Origin: Saprospiraceae bacterium
GTDB taxonomy: Bacteria; Bacteroidota; Bacteroidia; Chitinophagales; Saprospiraceae
DNA length: 64,000 nucleotides
Reading direction: 5' to 3'
Assembly (NCBI GenBank): GCA_020627535.1
Contig: JAHDGU010000018.1
Coordinates: 1 to 64,000 of the forward strand
The notes under the pieces were generated by a model. The model was not told where the DNA came from. It did no database searches and was given only the letters and a program-made list of their open reading frames with translations. Position numbers and translations under genes: made by a program. Numbering within the stretch: the stretch's first letter is position 1; the number at the start of each line of letters is the position of its first letter. Shown here in pieces: positions 62,793-64,000 of this stretch.

Positions 62793-64000
62793 TTATTGTC
62801 CTTCTGTAATGGTTATATACTGATTGACTTGAATATCCTTGAGCACAGTATTTTGTGCATCCCCATGAGGCCAAGTCACTTCTATCTCGTGGATCAGATC
62901 CGCTTTGCCGACTCCAAGCTCCGCTAAGAGACTATTCCCACCGAAGCTCGCATCTTGCCCGACCGTATGATAAACCTCTCTTTTTTTTCCTTGATCAGTA
63001 AAGCTCAATTTGATCCTTGCGCCCACAGCGGCTTTATTCGAATTCACTCCTACTAGCTTAATACTGATCCAATTATTGTCTGAACCAACAGGATTCTCAT
63101 ACAAAATATTGGGATAATTATCTCCTTCAAACGCACCGCCCATCACAGCATAAATATCCTGATCACCATCACCATCCATATCTCCAAATCCTACTGCGTG
63201 ACCTTTTTGCACATGGCCAAATCCTGATGAGTAGGTCACATCTTCAAATTTCTTTCCCGCTACATTGCGATACATACGATTGGGCACTATGGAGAAAAAA
63301 GACGGATCACCCGTGGCCAAATAAAAATCTAGAAATCCATCATTGTCCAGATCACCAAAGTTGCAACCCATCGTTGTAGAACTTTCTGTGAGGCCAGCAC
63401 TTAGACTTCGCTCTGCAAATTTTCCATTCCCTAAATTCTCATATAAAAATGGTCGATGAGCCCTACCTTGACCTCTCACATTATCCATCATCATCATCGC
63501 AGGAGAAATATCTCGCTCCACATATCCTGAGACGAAGATATCATCCAGGCCATCATTATTGTAGTCAAATGACCAGGTCGGAAAACTGTGAATGGGCCCA
63601 GCAACTCCTGAGGCCTTTGTCTCATCCGAAAATTTCATACCCATTTCATCAGATTGATTGATATACAGGCTATTTTCTGCATTGTAATGCGAAAGATACA
63701 AATCCGCTTTTCCGTCACCATTAAAATCGCCAGTTGCTACGCCCTTGAAAAATCCATTTGGCCGAAAGTCCTCAGTAAATGGCACCGTCTCAAATACACC
63801 CTTGACATTGCGATACAATTCACAATTATAGCTAGCGGCAGGCGTAGTCTCATTGGCAATAAATAAATCCACCCATCCATCAAGATCAAAGTCCGCCCAC
63901 ACGGCGGTCTGTGTCGGATGTAGCGAATATAGTCCAGCACTGATTGTCACATCGCTAAACTTTCCGTTCCCATGATTTTTGATGAGCGAATTGGGAATTT
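62793..64000 (-). CDS. FG-GAP/VCBS-repeat, ASPIC/UnbV-domain protein (runs off right edge)
   Basis: The frame is open to the window end, giving over 400 residues. The 5' end is missing, so the apparent GTG start at 63950 is not the real one: the frame continues to 64000 as NHGNGKFSDVTISAG. Repeats are of the FG-GAP/VCBS type (VWADFDLDGWVDLFI, GDFNGDGKADLYLSHY, GDMDGDGDQDIYAVMGG) and bind calcium. The C terminus (NNWISIKLVGVNSNKAAVGA ... EIEVTWPHGDAQ) is ASPIC/UnbV. Likely a secreted surface beta-propeller. Confidence 0.85.
   Translation of the reverse strand, partial: IPNSLIKNHGNGKFSDVTISAGLYSLHPTQTAVWADFDLDGWVDLFIANETTPAASYNCELYRNVKGVFETVPFTEDFRPNGFFKGVATGDFNGDGKADLYLSHYNAENSLYINQSDEMGMKFSDETKASGVAGPIHSFPTWSFDYNNDGLDDIFVSGYVERDISPAMMMMDNVRGQGRAHRPFLYENLGNGKFAERSLSAGLTESSTTMGCNFGDLDNDGFLDFYLATGDPSFFSIVPNRMYRNVAGKKFEDVTYSSGFGHVQKGHAVGFGDMDGDGDQDIYAVMGGAFEGDNYPNILYENPVGSDNNWISIKLVGVNSNKAAVGARIKLSFTDQGKKREVYHTVGQDASFGGNSLLAELGVGKADLIHEIEVTWPHGDAQNTVLKDIQVNQYITITEGQ

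Noticed and set aside
1-64000. tRNA, rRNA, CRISPR array, prophage or transposase
   Set aside because: No cloverleaf, rRNA segment, regularly spaced repeat or recognisable transposase/integrase protein was found on reading both strands.

Overview
The window looks like a chromosomal segment of a Bacteroidota bacterium, most likely from the Saprospiria. Three signs point there: several secreted proteins end in type IX secretion (T9SS) sorting domains of both the A type and the CHU_C/B type; upstream regions carry the Bacteroidota promoter signature TTTG/TTG, a 17-22 base spacer, then TAnnTTTG; and the E1 alpha and beta parts of a branched-chain 2-oxoacid dehydrogenase are fused. Lineage is inferred from gene content only. 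I found no rRNA, tRNA, CRISPR array, transposase or integrase.

Left end (1-4750). A truncated secreted S15-type peptidase is followed by two AT-rich genes of unknown function, each bounded by matching inverted octamers and separated by attC-like imperfect palindromes. This resembles a small integron-cassette array without an integrase. A lipoprotein gene follows, then 1.3 kb without genes that holds two tandem copies of a ~500 bp repeat ending in a perfect hairpin. A third, decayed and inverted copy lies at 33.4-33.8 kb.

Metabolic block (4.7-15.9 kb). A run of same-strand genes encodes PaaZ (phenylacetate ring opening), a crotonase-family enzyme, an erythromycin-esterase-like lipoprotein, a fused branched-chain 2-oxoacid dehydrogenase E1, a DgkA-type lipid kinase, a P-loop kinase-like protein and a two-part protein with an N-terminal Cys motif. 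A SulP transporter and an opposite-strand helical protein close the block. Two further phenylacetate-type genes, PaaY (23.4 kb) and a PaaH-like dehydrogenase (31.3 kb), lie apart.

Surface and secretion block (16-31 kb). Three tandem paralogous T9SS proteins of ~730 residues are followed by a DUF4287/DUF5655 protein, PaaY, a 1272-residue CHU_C protein and an M48 metalloprotease. Next comes a translationally coupled pair: a cytochrome c / PHM-like copper monooxygenase with all six copper ligands, and a redoxin.

Housekeeping and stress block (31-48 kb). This holds a PaaH-like dehydrogenase, MscL, a previously uncalled 42-residue membrane protein, aminopeptidase P, sigma-54 (RpoN), a HigBA toxin-antitoxin pair in an AT-rich islet, a T9SS protein, AqpZ, a DinB-fold protein, a class III aminotransferase, a thioredoxin behind a near-perfect sigma-54 promoter, exonuclease III and AspS.

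Right end (48-64 kb). TlpA-like thioredoxin, GH16 glucanase, TPR protein, TSUP transporter, a UvrD-type helicase fused to a PD-(D/E)XK nuclease, an MltD-like transglycosylase, HisS, PheS, an O-antigen-ligase-like protein, a DUF6090 protein, a histidine phosphatase, an ABM-domain protein and a truncated FG-GAP/ASPIC-UnbV protein. Several convergent pairs overlap or abut at their stops, so the chromosome is compact outside the repeat-filled gaps.
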